Shown here: positions 15,385 through 23,740 of the stretch, piece after piece
How the letters are laid out: each line of letters begins with the position of its first letter
Position numbering within the stretch: the first letter of the stretch is position 1
NCBI RefSeq assembly: GCF_000344135.1
Contig: NZ_BAOP01000004.1
Coordinates: forward strand, 229,312 to 293,311
Origin: Gordonia malaquae NBRC 108250
GTDB lineage: Bacteria > Actinomycetota > Actinomycetes > Mycobacteriales > Mycobacteriaceae
Direction of reading: 5' to 3'
Length of the DNA stretch: 64,000 bases
The notes under the pieces: model-generated
Database searches by the model: none
The model's input: the letters and a program-made list of their open reading frames with translations, nothing else
Told to the model about the DNA's origin: nothing
Translations under genes and position numbers: made by a program

Positions 15385-17204
15385 TGAGCGCGATCTTCTT
15401 CGACATCGAGACCCCCGACGCCGACGAGCTGTACACCTACGGCCAGGGCTACTGCCGCCTGGCAGGGTACGCGGTCGACGATGGCCCGGTGGTCATCACC
15501 ACGGACATGGACGAGTTGTGCGAGGTGATCGCGGCCGCCGACCGGATCTGGGCGCACAACGCGATCGGCTTCGATCTGGCGGCTCTGGAACACTGGCACG
15601 GACTCGATGTGGCCGAACTGGTTGAGCAGGGCCGGGTGCGCGACTCGCTGATCCTGGCCCGGCTCAACGATCCCCCGCTGCCGGGCAAGGTTGACGCACG
15701 TCGCTACGGCCTCGATGCGCTGGGGCGCCGACTGCTCGGCGAGGGCAAGGTGGTCGACGACGGTGCGTCCGCGCTCAAGAAGCTGTCCGAACTGCACGGC
15801 GGTTACGACCGGATTCCGCTGGACGATCCGACGTATCGGGCGTACCTGGAGCAGGATGTGGAGCTGCTGCGGTCCGCGGCGAGCTTCCTGGCGTGCGACG
15901 CCTACGGCGTGCGGGAACACCAGGTCATGTACCGACTGTCACAGATCAGCCGCAACGGCTGGCGGGTCGACGTGGCTGAGGCTCGCCGTCGTGTCGCGGC
16001 GCAGGAGTCGCGGACAGTCGGTTTGCGCAAGGAGCTTTCCGACCGCTACGGCCTGCCGACAGATGGCAAGGCCCCGCACCGGACCAAGGCTGGGATCGCG
16101 GCGCTGGAACGCGCGTTCGAAGCCTGCGGCGTTGTCCCGCCCCGGACCGCCAAGGGCGCGCTGGCCACTGGCAAGGACACGATCATCGGCCTGCTGGACG
16201 AGCATCCTGAGAACCCGGTCTTGCGGGAGCTGTGCGCGCTGCTGCTGGCGCTCAACGGGCAGCGATCGGTGACGCAGACGGTCCTCGACCACACCGGACC
16301 CGACGGTCGCGTGCACCCGTGCATCGACGCCGGGCAGAGCACTGGTCGGATCTCGGTGACCAAGCCCGGTCTGACCGTGATGGGTAAGAGGGACAGGGCC
16401 AATGCGCTGGAGCGGTCGCTACTGCTGCCCGATGAGGGTGGTGTCTTGATCGCGTTCGACCTTTCACAGGTCGACGCCCGAGCGGTGGCGGCGCACTGCC
16501 AGGACCCGGCCTACATCGACGCATTCGCCCCGGGCAAGGATTTCCACACCGAGATGGCCTTGGCCCTGTTCGGCGATCCGGCCCGGCGGTCCGACGCGAA
16601 GCCGGTCACCCACGCAACGACCTACGGCATGGGCCCTCGCGGGCTCGCGACGTCCGCGGGCATCCCGCAGGGCGAGGCGGAGAAACTCATGCAGACTCTC
16701 GACCGCCGGTTCCCGGGGTTGGCGCGGTGGAAGCAGGAGATCCGGCGCGAGGCCGAGCGCGGGTTCGTCTATTCCGCGTGGGGTCGGCCGATGCGGATCG
16801 AGAGGGGCCGTGAGTACACCACCGCGCCGGCGTCGCTCGGCCAGGGAACCGCGCGCGACATCCTCGCCGAGGGGATCCTCCGGCTCCCCGAGTGGCTGAT
16901 CCCCTGTCTGCGTGGGGTGGTTCACGACGAGATCGTGCTGTCGGTGCCTTCCGACCGGGCCGGCGAGGCTGAGCTGGCCGTGCTCAGTGCGATGCAGTTC
17001 CAGATGTGCCTCTCTCCGGATGCGATCCCGGTGCCGATTCTGGCCGACAAGTCCGACCGGGGTGCCGACTGGGCCGACTGTTATCGCAGCGAGAAGTCCG
17101 ATTGGCCGGAGGTAGCCCGCGACCACCGCGAGCAGACCCGCTGCCACGACCCGGGGTGCGTGTGGCACACCGGCAACAACGAAGGAGGACGTACGGATGG
17201 GTGA
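15384..17204 (+). CDS. Family A DNA polymerase with 3'-5' exonuclease domain
   Basis: A 606-residue replicative-type DNA polymerase I without the 5' nuclease domain. Proofreading motifs are intact: Exo I FFDIETPD near residue 6, Exo II HNAIGFDLAAL near 55, Exo III YLEQDVELL near 155. Polymerase motifs: A IAFDLSQVDARAVAA near 360, B RSDAKPVTHATTYG near 405, C VHDEIVL near 515. In motif B the residue matching the O-helix Phe of E. coli Pol I is His, as in a phage subgroup with an HGTNYG-like motif. With the primase-helicase it forms a replication set typical of phages and rare in integrative elements. The ATG overlaps the upstream stop; a GTG one codon earlier is possible. Confidence 0.92.
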   Translation: MSAIFFDIETPDADELYTYGQGYCRLAGYAVDDGPVVITTDMDELCEVIAAADRIWAHNAIGFDLAALEHWHGLDVAELVEQGRVRDSLILARLNDPPLPGKVDARRYGLDALGRRLLGEGKVVDDGASALKKLSELHGGYDRIPLDDPTYRAYLEQDVELLRSAASFLACDAYGVREHQVMYRLSQISRNGWRVDVAEARRRVAAQESRTVGLRKELSDRYGLPTDGKAPHRTKAGIAALERAFEACGVVPPRTAKGALATGKDTIIGLLDEHPENPVLRELCALLLALNGQRSVTQTVLDHTGPDGRVHPCIDAGQSTGRISVTKPGLTVMGKRDRANALERSLLLPDEGGVLIAFDLSQVDARAVAAHCQDPAYIDAFAPGKDFHTEMALALFGDPARRSDAKPVTHATTYGMGPRGLATSAGIPQGEAEKLMQTLDRRFPGLARWKQEIRREAERGFVYSAWGRPMRIERGREYTTAPASLGQGTARDILAEGILRLPEWLIPCLRGVVHDEIVLSVPSDRAGEAELAVLSAMQFQMCLSPDAIPVPILADKSDRGADWADCYRSEKSDWPEVARDHREQTRCHDPGCVWHTGNNEGGRTDG

Positions 17205-17784
17205 CGTGATGAAGCCGGGCCGCGGTCGCCCGGCACTGGTCGAAGCGGTGATCGCTTTGTCCGAATCGGATACATGGGACGAGGCACGGGGCGAGTGGGA
17301 GCCCTCCGGCGGCGAACATGCGAAGGGTGTCGGCTCGTATGACAACGAGTGCGTCTGCGGCCAGAAGGGGTTGGTGTACCTGTTCGAGATCGCGAATCCG
17401 CTCACCGGCGCGGTGCTCGGACCGATCGGCTCCGAGTGCATCCACTACTTCGAGGACGCGGCGATGGACGCGAGTGTGGCCGCGCTCAAGGCGATATGGA
17501 ATCTGGAGCAGGTCGTGGCGGCGCACATTCCGCTGGAGATGAAGCACTTGAGCCGTTTGAAGATCGCTGCGCTCTTCGAGTACGGGGCGATTGAACAGAG
17601 GGAGTACAACTTCCTTCTCGACATGTTCAACAGTCGCCGTGCCCCGTCCGCGAAGCAGCGGGCCTGGGCGGTGGCGATCCTGCGTGCCGGACCCGGCTCG
17701 GTGCGGGCATTCCTGACCGATACCGCGGCAGGCAACCGGCCGCTCGTGCGGGTCCGAACCATTCCCGAGGCGGTGACCCGATGA
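17197..17784 (+). CDS. Cysteine-motif protein of the replication operon, unknown function
   Basis: A 195-residue protein starting 8 bases before the polymerase stop, with a strong AAGGAGG site. Residues 50-85 hold a zinc-ribbon-like pattern, CVCGQKGLVYLFEIANPLTG then GPIGSECIHYF, similar to short Cys-x-Cys-Gly domains found in phage and viral proteins of unknown role. The remainder is helical with a basic stretch (MFNSRRAPSAKQRAW). Its overlap with both neighbours suggests a replication accessory protein. The function is not known. Confidence 0.7.
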   Translation: MGDVMKPGRGRPALVEAVIALSESDTWDEARGEWEPSGGEHAKGVGSYDNECVCGQKGLVYLFEIANPLTGAVLGPIGSECIHYFEDAAMDASVAALKAIWNLEQVVAAHIPLEMKHLSRLKIAALFEYGAIEQREYNFLLDMFNSRRAPSAKQRAWAVAILRAGPGSVRAFLTDTAAGNRPLVRVRTIPEAVTR

Positions 17785-18023
17785 GCACCATCACCGTCTA
17801 CACCAAGCCGTCATGTGGCCCGTGCGCCATGACGATCCGACGACTCGACGCGGCCGGCCTGACCTACAACACCGTCGACATCAGCCAGGACGACGACGCC
17901 CGCGACTACGTCATGGCGCTGGGCTACCAGCAGGCGCCCGTCGTCGTGGCCGGCACCGAGCACTGGTCGGGGTTCCGGCCCGAGCGGATCAAGGCACTCA
18001 GCATGGAAGGAGCGGTCGCATGA
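17781..18023 (+). CDS. NrdH-like glutaredoxin/mycoredoxin
   Basis: An 80-residue thioredoxin-fold redox protein with the active site KPSCGPCAMT at residues 9-18, the cis-Pro segment QQAPVVV, and the NrdH-type ending WSGFRPERIKAL. NrdH proteins deliver electrons to class Ib ribonucleotide reductase. Placed between polymerase-operon genes with ATGA overlaps on both sides, it may raise dNTP supply during element replication; phages carry such genes for the same reason. No reductase gene is in the element, so the host enzyme would be the partner. The active site CGPC differs from the CVQC of many NrdH proteins. Confidence 0.85.
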   Translation: MSTITVYTKPSCGPCAMTIRRLDAAGLTYNTVDISQDDDARDYVMALGYQQAPVVVAGTEHWSGFRPERIKALSMEGAVA

Positions 18024-18556
18024 CCGACTACCCGGACTACCTCGCGGAAGACGTTCACCCTGAGGACTACGCGGCGGATCAAATCGCCCTCCGTCAACGG
18101 GTCTGCGAGGCGTACTTCGCGCCTGAGCGGGTGGCACGGCTCGCGGGCCTGGAGCCGTATGTGATCATGGGCGGACTGCTGGAGGCGATCAACGAGGCGA
18201 TCGCAGCCGAGCAGGCTCGGATCGACGATGGGACGGTCCGACCGTCGAGTCCGCTACGCCCGCTGCGCGCTGTGGGGTGGTTCGAAGCCCTCCACGCGAT
18301 CCTGGCTCTGCACCCGGTGCGCGTCCTGTTTCTGTCCGGCGGGCAGCGCGTGCTGGGTCTGTACGACGACGATCCCACGTCGCCGACCTACCGGACCTTC
18401 AGTCATCCGGATCGGTGGTTGCACGAGTTGGTCATCCGGTACGGCGGCAACCGGCGTGCGGCGGGCGTCGGGAACATCCGTCTCCATCTGAGGCTCAAGG
18501 CCCGCGCGTTGTCTGTCGACGACGTCGCTGACGACGAGAACGGAGCATCGGCATGA
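18020..18556 (+). CDS. Unknown 178-residue protein, replication operon
   Basis: The ATG overlaps the stop of the redoxin gene (ATGA), and its own end overlaps the next start, so it belongs to the same transcript. Acidic N-terminus (DYPDYLAEDVHPEDYAADQ), a helical middle, and a C-terminal basic part (RYGGNRRAAGVGNIRLHLRLKARAL). There are no membrane segments. I recognise no family. A DNA-associated role is possible from the basic region, but this is weak. Confidence 0.6.
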   Translation: MTDYPDYLAEDVHPEDYAADQIALRQRVCEAYFAPERVARLAGLEPYVIMGGLLEAINEAIAAEQARIDDGTVRPSSPLRPLRAVGWFEALHAILALHPVRVLFLSGGQRVLGLYDDDPTSPTYRTFSHPDRWLHELVIRYGGNRRAAGVGNIRLHLRLKARALSVDDVADDENGASA

Positions 18557-19809
18557 GCCGCACGGTGAAGGTGAACACCTACCACCGGGGCTTCGGCTGG
18601 ACCTTGATCCTGAGCTTCACGATCATCTCGATGATGCTCAACGGCGTGCACGCGGTCCTGACCATGCGCGCCGACGGCGACGGCTGGGCAGCGTTCGCGA
18701 TCGCTCTGATGGCCGTGATGGCGCCGCTGTCGATGCTGCTGACCACTCACCTGTTGGTGGGCCTGATCCAGGACTGGAGCCACCGGCGTACCTGGCTGGT
18801 GCGCCTGCGGGGCGTCGTGGCTGCGGTGTCGGCTGCCATCGCCCTGGTGTCCTTCGTCCTGTCGTTCGCGGCGCTGCGGGACATGGCCGTCCTCTACGGC
18901 GAGATGAGCACGAGCCTGGCCTGGCTGGTGCCGCTGATCATCGACGCGGTGATCCTGGCCGCGACCCTGGCGGTTGTTGTCGCGGAGGCGGAGATGCGCC
19001 TGGATCGCGAGGAGATGGCCCGCGCCGCCGAGTTGGCTGAGGCGTCCGTGACGACGGACAGCGGTGTCACGGTGGCGGCTGTCCGGATGTCCGCCGGGCC
19101 GTCGATGACACCTGGACACGACCGGGCGGACAGCACCGGCGGACACCCTGTCGTCGGTGTCCGCCGGACTGTCACGGACACCGCGGATGACACTGTCGTG
19201 GACACGCTGGACACTGCGGCTGACACTCCGGCTGCGGTTGTCCAGGACACCGTGATTCCGCTGTCACGGCCCGCTGACCAGCGTGTGGACAGTCCGTCGG
19301 TGTCCGTCCAGGGCTCGGCTGACACTGCTGACACGGGTGTCCTGGACACCGCGGATGACATCTTCGATGACGATGTCCAGGATGAGGCTGACACCTTCGA
19401 TTCCGCTGTCCAGGACATCGTTTCCGGGGGTGTCAAGGCTGCGAATGACACCGCCGTGGACACCGGTGAGACCGTGGCTGACACTGCGACTGCCGGTGTC
19501 CAGGACACCGCGGATGACACCTTCGATGGCGGTGCCCGCGATGACGCGGACACCTCCGCGGACACGCTGGACCTGGCGTCGGTGACGGCGCGGGTCATCG
19601 CCGAGGTCGGCACCACCGCGGACACCGCGGTCGTCGAGCGTGTCCTGGAACTCGCGCTCGATGGCATGAGCGCCCGCAGGATCAGTGACGCGCTGGCGCC
19701 CGAGGGACCGAGCCGGACCCCGATCGCGGCGTGGGTCAGGGCGGCCAAGGAGCAGCCGGTCTACAGCGCGGCCCTCGCGGGTCGCCGCCAGCTCGTCGCC
19801 GTCGACTGA
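18553..19809 (+). CDS. DUF2637 membrane protein with Asp-Thr-Ala repeat region and C-terminal HTH
   Basis: A 418-residue protein. Residues 10-155 hold four transmembrane helices of the DUF2637 type found in actinobacterial plasmids and integrative elements (GWTLILSFTIISMMLNG, AFAIALMAVMAPLSMLL, VVAAVSAAIALVSFVLSF, LAWLVPLIIDAVILAATLAV). Residues 185-335 are low-complexity, with many DTA/DTADDT units. The last 80 residues (ERVLELALDGMSARRISDAL) look like a small helix-turn-helix. DUF2637 proteins are linked to plasmid transfer or spread. The coding DNA of the repeat region is packed with GACAC pentamers (see findings). The ATG overlaps the upstream stop, and a terminator follows. Confidence 0.75.
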   Translation: MSRTVKVNTYHRGFGWTLILSFTIISMMLNGVHAVLTMRADGDGWAAFAIALMAVMAPLSMLLTTHLLVGLIQDWSHRRTWLVRLRGVVAAVSAAIALVSFVLSFAALRDMAVLYGEMSTSLAWLVPLIIDAVILAATLAVVVAEAEMRLDREEMARAAELAEASVTTDSGVTVAAVRMSAGPSMTPGHDRADSTGGHPVVGVRRTVTDTADDTVVDTLDTAADTPAAVVQDTVIPLSRPADQRVDSPSVSVQGSADTADTGVLDTADDIFDDDVQDEADTFDSAVQDIVSGGVKAANDTAVDTGETVADTATAGVQDTADDTFDGGARDDADTSADTLDLASVTARVIAEVGTTADTAVVERVLELALDGMSARRISDALAPEGPSRTPIAAWVRAAKEQPVYSAALAGRRQLVAVD

Positions 19810-19822
19810 CCCGGTCGACGCC

Positions 19823-19858
19823 GAAGACCCCCGCCTGCCACTGGCCGGCGGGGGTCTT
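19823..19858 (+). terminator. Terminator of the replication operon
   Basis: AAGACCCCCGCC and GGCGGGGGTCTT form a 12-base perfect stem 13 bases after the DUF2637 stop. The tail is only weakly T-rich. Confidence 0.7.
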
Positions 19859-20323
19859 CTCATGCCGCGGTCGAGGCCTTCCTGATGCCCATCTGCATAT
19901 TCTGAAAGAACTCCGCGGCTACTGCACCGGATATTTCGTCGGCCCCATCGACGTACTCGCCGACCGGTCCGTGGTCTGCGCCAGGACAACCCGACCGCCC
20001 GCCGACAGCACCCTGCACAGCCGTCCGCGACGGCCGCCGGTGTGCAGCGGCCCGGTGCGGGCGGAGCCCGCTCGGGACGATGCCGCTTCGACGTCGACCG
20101 TGCTGGCCAGGTGTCGGCCACCGCCAGAGCGGCCACCGCCGGCGACCACCGCAGATCCTCTTCACCGCTGCGGTCGACCATCACCGAGCTGCGGACAGGC
20201 CGCAGAAGAACATCCTGATGCCCGTTCCGGCCGCCTCATCACGCCGCTGCCGGCCCATCGGCCGGATCGGCACCACCGGGGCCATCCGGGGCCGAAATCG
20301 CCGCAGAAGGGCCGTTTTCGACC

Positions 20324-20484
20324 CCTGCGCCACCTGCGTCACGGGCATTAAAAAGGCGGCGCAGGGTCACGGGGTATCTGACCTGCGGAAACGGCAAGGC
20401 GCGAATAACCCTGCGCCGTAGAGAAACGGCACGGCGCAGGCCCCCCTGCGAAACCCCTGTTCTCGCAGGTAGACCCCTGCGCCA
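20324..20484. repeat. Five alternating CCTGCGCC boxes, candidate origin or operator cluster
   Basis: The octamer CCTGCGCC occurs at 20324 and 20410 and 20477 on the plus strand and as GGCGCAGG at 20358 and 20433, alternating in direction. The pair at 20410-20419 and 20431-20440 forms a 10-base hairpin. The 1285-base stretch 19810-21094 holds no convincing gene; together with the repeats at 20799-20999 it looks like a replication and transfer origin region. Confidence 0.55.
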
Positions 20485-20798
20485 TCGACCCCGATTTCGG
20501 GGTCATTTCGGAGGGGTGCCCGAAAACCGTAACTGGCATAAGGGAGAGTGACGCACTTCGAGTTTCGGCGCTGGTCACCGAACCCCTGCCCGGACGCCGG
20601 TGGCCGCGAGCGAGCGAGTGGCCATCCGGTGCCGGGATCCAGGCAGGCCGGCACGGATGCGAGCGCGCGAGCATTCGGGTCTGCCGCCGACCCCACGGGC
20701 CCGTTACCGCAGGTCGCGGGCCCTGCCGCGCTGCGCGCGGACCGAGGGCCGCAGGCCCGATCCCTGTTATCCCCCGCGCGAAGCGCGGCTCCCCAAGC

Positions 20799-20999
20799 GA
20801 GCGCAGCGAGCGGTGGGAATCACCGGGCCGCAGGCCCGCCGAGCGCAGCGAGGGTAGTGATTCCAATGGGGCCTAGGAATCACCCCTGTTTCCGGGTAGC
20901 ATCGACGGGGAGCGCAGCGAGGGCCCCCGTCGATGCAGGGACCCGGGAACAGGGGTGAGGCCTACCGGCGACCGCCGCGGGGGCGGCGAGCGCAGCGAG
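20799..20999. other. Probable oriT region: long imperfect palindrome and four 12-base repeats
   Basis: Outer arms 20881-20896 and 20942-20957 (15 of 16 match) and inner arms 20899-20910 and 20925-20936 (12 of 12) build one extended cruciform. GAGCGCAGCGAG occurs four times (20799, 20841, 20910 in the loop, 20988). An 8-base hairpin GTGATTCC/GGAATCAC at 20857-20883 lies beside it. It is 140 bases upstream of the relaxase gene, the usual place of an origin of transfer. The nick site is not identified. Confidence 0.6.
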
Positions 21000-21094
21000 C
21001 CGGAGGGCCCCGCGCGGCTGTCGCCGGGGACGCCGCAGGCGGCCCGCCACCGGCCGTCAGGCCGGCCATAGAGATCAGGGAGGAGACGCCGAGC

Positions 21095-22951
21095 ATGTCG
21101 GACACCGCGAGCAGAGCGTCGATGGACTTCCGCAGCATGCAGTCGGCGAGCCCGGCCGCGGATGCGACGCGGCGGATGAACACTCTGTACGAGTCGATGC
21201 GCAAGACCGCCGGTCCGCAGGCTGTCGCGATGTACGCGGCGCAGAACCCGGCGATCAATCCGGATATGACTCGGTTTAATCGGGACTTTGTCAACGACGG
21301 CGAGGGCGGGTACCGCACAGCCACATCGTTGAAGGAGGTGGTCGACTACGGGACGGCGCGGCGGAACAGGCTGTCGCGGCCGATCAAGGGCAAGCTCGAC
21401 AAGCACGGCGAAGGTGCCGGCGAGCGGCACGCCCAGACCATCGTGATGCAGTTACCCATGTACTTGCTTGAAGAGGACGGCACCTTCTACCACCCGCTCG
21501 GCAAGGACGGGCTGCCGAAGGACGGCAAGGACGACCGCCCGCTGGTCTCGCTCCCCCGCTACCGGATCAAGCCGGAGATGCAGAAGGAGGCCGATCGATA
21601 CGTCGAGGCGGTGATGGACTTCCAGGCGGCGCTGCTGCCCGGTGGTCAGGATGCGATCCACGGCGGCTCCTTGAACCTGGACGAGCACCGGCCGCACCTG
21701 CAGCTGTTGGTGGACCCCTTCGCGGCGAATCCGCGCGGCAAGGAGCCGGACGCGCTGCTGAACTCGTTCAGCTACACGTTCGGCAGGCATCCGAAGGACA
21801 AGATCAACTTTCCGTTGCGGCAGAAGGTTGACAAGCGGTCCCGCCGGCCGGTCTTCGACAAGGCCGGCGATCCGGTCATGGTCGCCATCGGTGCCGACGG
21901 CAAGATGGAGATGTACCACCAGCGCTTCAAGGACTACTTGGTCGAGAAGGGCTTCGCGATCGAGGCCGAGCGTGATCCAGTGCGCCACGATCGCCGGGTC
22001 GTCGGCGACATGATCGACTACGGCGAGGCGATGGACGCCGCCCGCGAGGCCCAGGAGCAGTCGCAGACGGCGATGGCTGATCTGGGCGCGGCGCTGGAGA
22101 CCGAGGACTCGGCCGCGGGGCTGATGGCCGATCTCGCGGCCGAGATCGATGTGCAGAAGGTGGAGCTGGCTGCCGAGCGGCGCGCCGCCGATGCCCGTGC
22201 GGCCGAGGTCATCGCCGAGGCGGAGCGCACTCTGGCCGCTGCGCGAGAGAGGGCCGCACACGCTGAGTCCGCGGGGTACGACGCGGGCTTGACCGCCGGT
22301 GTGGCCGAGGGGCGGGAGCAGGGTCGCGCCGAGGGTCTGTCCGCGGTGCAGGAGCTCCGGGAAGAGTTAGAGACCGCGGTGGAGGACGGCCGCAAGCAGG
22401 GTTACAAGGAAGGCTACGACCACGGTCGGGAGCGGGGCCGGGTGGCCGCGAATATCGAGTACGACTTGAAGGTCGCGCGACTTGAGGAGCGTGAGGCGGC
22501 CGTCGAGCGATGGGAAACCGAGACCGCACCGGCACTGCGCGACGAGATCCGCACCGAGATCGAGAACGAGATGCAGGCCGATCGTGATGCGGCCACGCAG
22601 GCCCGAGATGAGGCTGAGCGGGACCGAGACGAGGTCAAGCGCCGACTGGATGCGATCCCGGTATACGACCCGGCCGAGGCCGAGAAGCACTCGCCGGCAG
22701 AGCTCGTCCGACACCTGAAGAAGATGCGCGACGCCGACTCCGGCAAGCCGGTGCTGGAGCAGGCGCACCATCTGGGTGTGCAGAACTACGAGGCTGAGGC
22801 TCAGGGCCAGGGCGTCGATCAGAAGACGTTCATGACCGAGACGCGCGCCGAGCGCAACGAGCGCCTGAACGCCCGTGGCGTGCGGCTGTCGGCGTCGACG
22901 GAGCAGCAGCAGAAGAAGAGGCCCCAGGGACAGGGCCCGGGACAGAGCTAG
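21095..22951 (+). CDS. MobV-like relaxase with C-terminal coiled coil
   Basis: A 618-residue mobilisation protein expected to nick oriT and pilot the strand. The N-terminal 330 residues resemble Mob/Pre (MOBV) relaxases: a segment NLDEHRPHLQLLVDPF near residues 194-209 matches the family motif with DE then PHxH-like residues, though the second His is Gln here. Residues 350-560 are a long charged coiled coil (AAERRAADARAAEVIAEAE, EQGRAEGLSAVQELREELE). The start at 21095 has GGGAGGAG 9 bases upstream; the frame is open to 20933, but that part covers the oriT-like repeats. It heads a rightward operon with two small genes. Confidence 0.7.
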   Translation: MSDTASRASMDFRSMQSASPAADATRRMNTLYESMRKTAGPQAVAMYAAQNPAINPDMTRFNRDFVNDGEGGYRTATSLKEVVDYGTARRNRLSRPIKGKLDKHGEGAGERHAQTIVMQLPMYLLEEDGTFYHPLGKDGLPKDGKDDRPLVSLPRYRIKPEMQKEADRYVEAVMDFQAALLPGGQDAIHGGSLNLDEHRPHLQLLVDPFAANPRGKEPDALLNSFSYTFGRHPKDKINFPLRQKVDKRSRRPVFDKAGDPVMVAIGADGKMEMYHQRFKDYLVEKGFAIEAERDPVRHDRRVVGDMIDYGEAMDAAREAQEQSQTAMADLGAALETEDSAAGLMADLAAEIDVQKVELAAERRAADARAAEVIAEAERTLAAARERAAHAESAGYDAGLTAGVAEGREQGRAEGLSAVQELREELETAVEDGRKQGYKEGYDHGRERGRVAANIEYDLKVARLEEREAAVERWETETAPALRDEIRTEIENEMQADRDAATQARDEAERDRDEVKRRLDAIPVYDPAEAEKHSPAELVRHLKKMRDADSGKPVLEQAHHLGVQNYEAEAQGQGVDQKTFMTETRAERNERLNARGVRLSASTEQQQKKRPQGQGPGQS

Positions 22952-22959
22952 GAGGAGCA

Positions 22960-23190
22960 ATGACGGACCTTTCACCGGCGACCGAGGCGGTGCTGGCCGA
23001 TCGGCAGGCCGAGCGCTATGAGGCGATGGCGGCATCGCGGGAGGAGAGGTCGGCGCGGTGGTACGGCGGCGGGAGCTATGCCTTCGTCGACTCGATGGCC
23101 ACCGCGGACGAGTACAGGAAGAAGGCCGCGGCGTTTCGCGCGCAGGCGCGGCACTATCGCGAGCTGGCTGCTCGCGCGACGAAGGGATAG
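22960..23190 (+). CDS. Small charged helical protein downstream of the relaxase
   Basis: A 76-residue protein rich in Ala, Arg and Glu with AGGAGGAG before its ATG, starting 8 bases after the relaxase stop. It contains YEAMAASREERSARWYGGGS and a C-terminal helix of basic residues. Probably a relaxase accessory or DNA-binding protein; no family recognised. Confidence 0.6.
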   Translation: MTDLSPATEAVLADRQAERYEAMAASREERSARWYGGGSYAFVDSMATADEYRKKAAAFRAQARHYRELAARATKG

Positions 23191-23193
23191 GTC

Positions 23194-23685
23194 ATGGCAG
23201 ATGAGATCGACAACGAGCGGGTCGAGCAGATCCGCAAGCTCCTGGACGCCGAGGGCGAGGCCGCGGTGCAGCACCGTTTCGGCGAGGAAGAGCTGAACAG
23301 CGAGGAGTTCCGCATCGCACAGAGGCAGCGCCAGCAGGCGCGGGCCCGGCACCAGGCCGCGGCCGAGAAGAGGGTGCGCGAGGCCGAGGCGAGCGAGGCC
23401 GACCGTGCGGCCGCAGTGGACCGGGAGCAGGCGCGCAAGGAGCAGGCGACCGAGCAGCGCGAGGCCGAGGCGACCACGGCGGCGCAGGATCGGGGCCAGA
23501 GCTCGGCCGGGCAGCAGGGCCGCAGCGGCGCACAGGCCGACCGCACCGATGCCCAGCGCGGCCCGGACCGGGCCCGGCAGGCTCAGGAGAGGGTGGCCGC
23601 GGTGCGCCGGGACCTGGCCGAGGGCGATCGGCACCGTCATGAGAAGGAGCTGGCCGGCAGTCAGGGCCGCGGTCAGGGCAGGTGA
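23194..23685 (+). CDS. Coiled-coil protein of the mobilisation operon
   Basis: A 163-residue, highly charged and almost wholly helical protein, beginning 3 bases after the previous stop. It has long runs of Glu, Arg, Ala and Gln (RQRQQARARHQAAAEKRVRE and similar) and no hydrophobic helix. Such proteins often join the relaxosome, but the low complexity makes any family call unsafe. Last gene of the operon, followed by a shared terminator. Confidence 0.6.
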   Translation: MADEIDNERVEQIRKLLDAEGEAAVQHRFGEEELNSEEFRIAQRQRQQARARHQAAAEKRVREAEASEADRAAAVDREQARKEQATEQREAEATTAAQDRGQSSAGQQGRSGAQADRTDAQRGPDRARQAQERVAAVRRDLAEGDRHRHEKELAGSQGRGQGR

Positions 23686-23697
23686 GGTGACAGACGA

Positions 23698-23724
23698 CAG
23701 CCCCGGTGCATCGCACCGGGGCTG
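23698..23724. terminator. Bidirectional terminator between relaxase and coupling-protein operons
   Basis: CAGCCCCGGTGC and GCACCGGGGCTG form a 12-base perfect stem with a 3-base loop between converging genes. A TTCTCTT tail lies on the plus side. Confidence 0.8.
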
Positions 23725-23740
23725 TTCTCTTGGGGCCGGG

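Noticed and set aside
19731..20351. Open frame in the noncoding region after the DUF2637 gene
   Set aside because: Starts inside the upstream gene, crosses its terminator and gives a Pro/Arg-rich product; no ribosome site.
20324..20999. CRISPR array
   Set aside because: Repeats are short, unevenly spaced and alternate in direction; no cas genes in the window.
20933..21094. Upstream extension of the relaxase frame
   Set aside because: It would translate part of the oriT-like cruciform; a good ribosome site and the natural start are at 21095.
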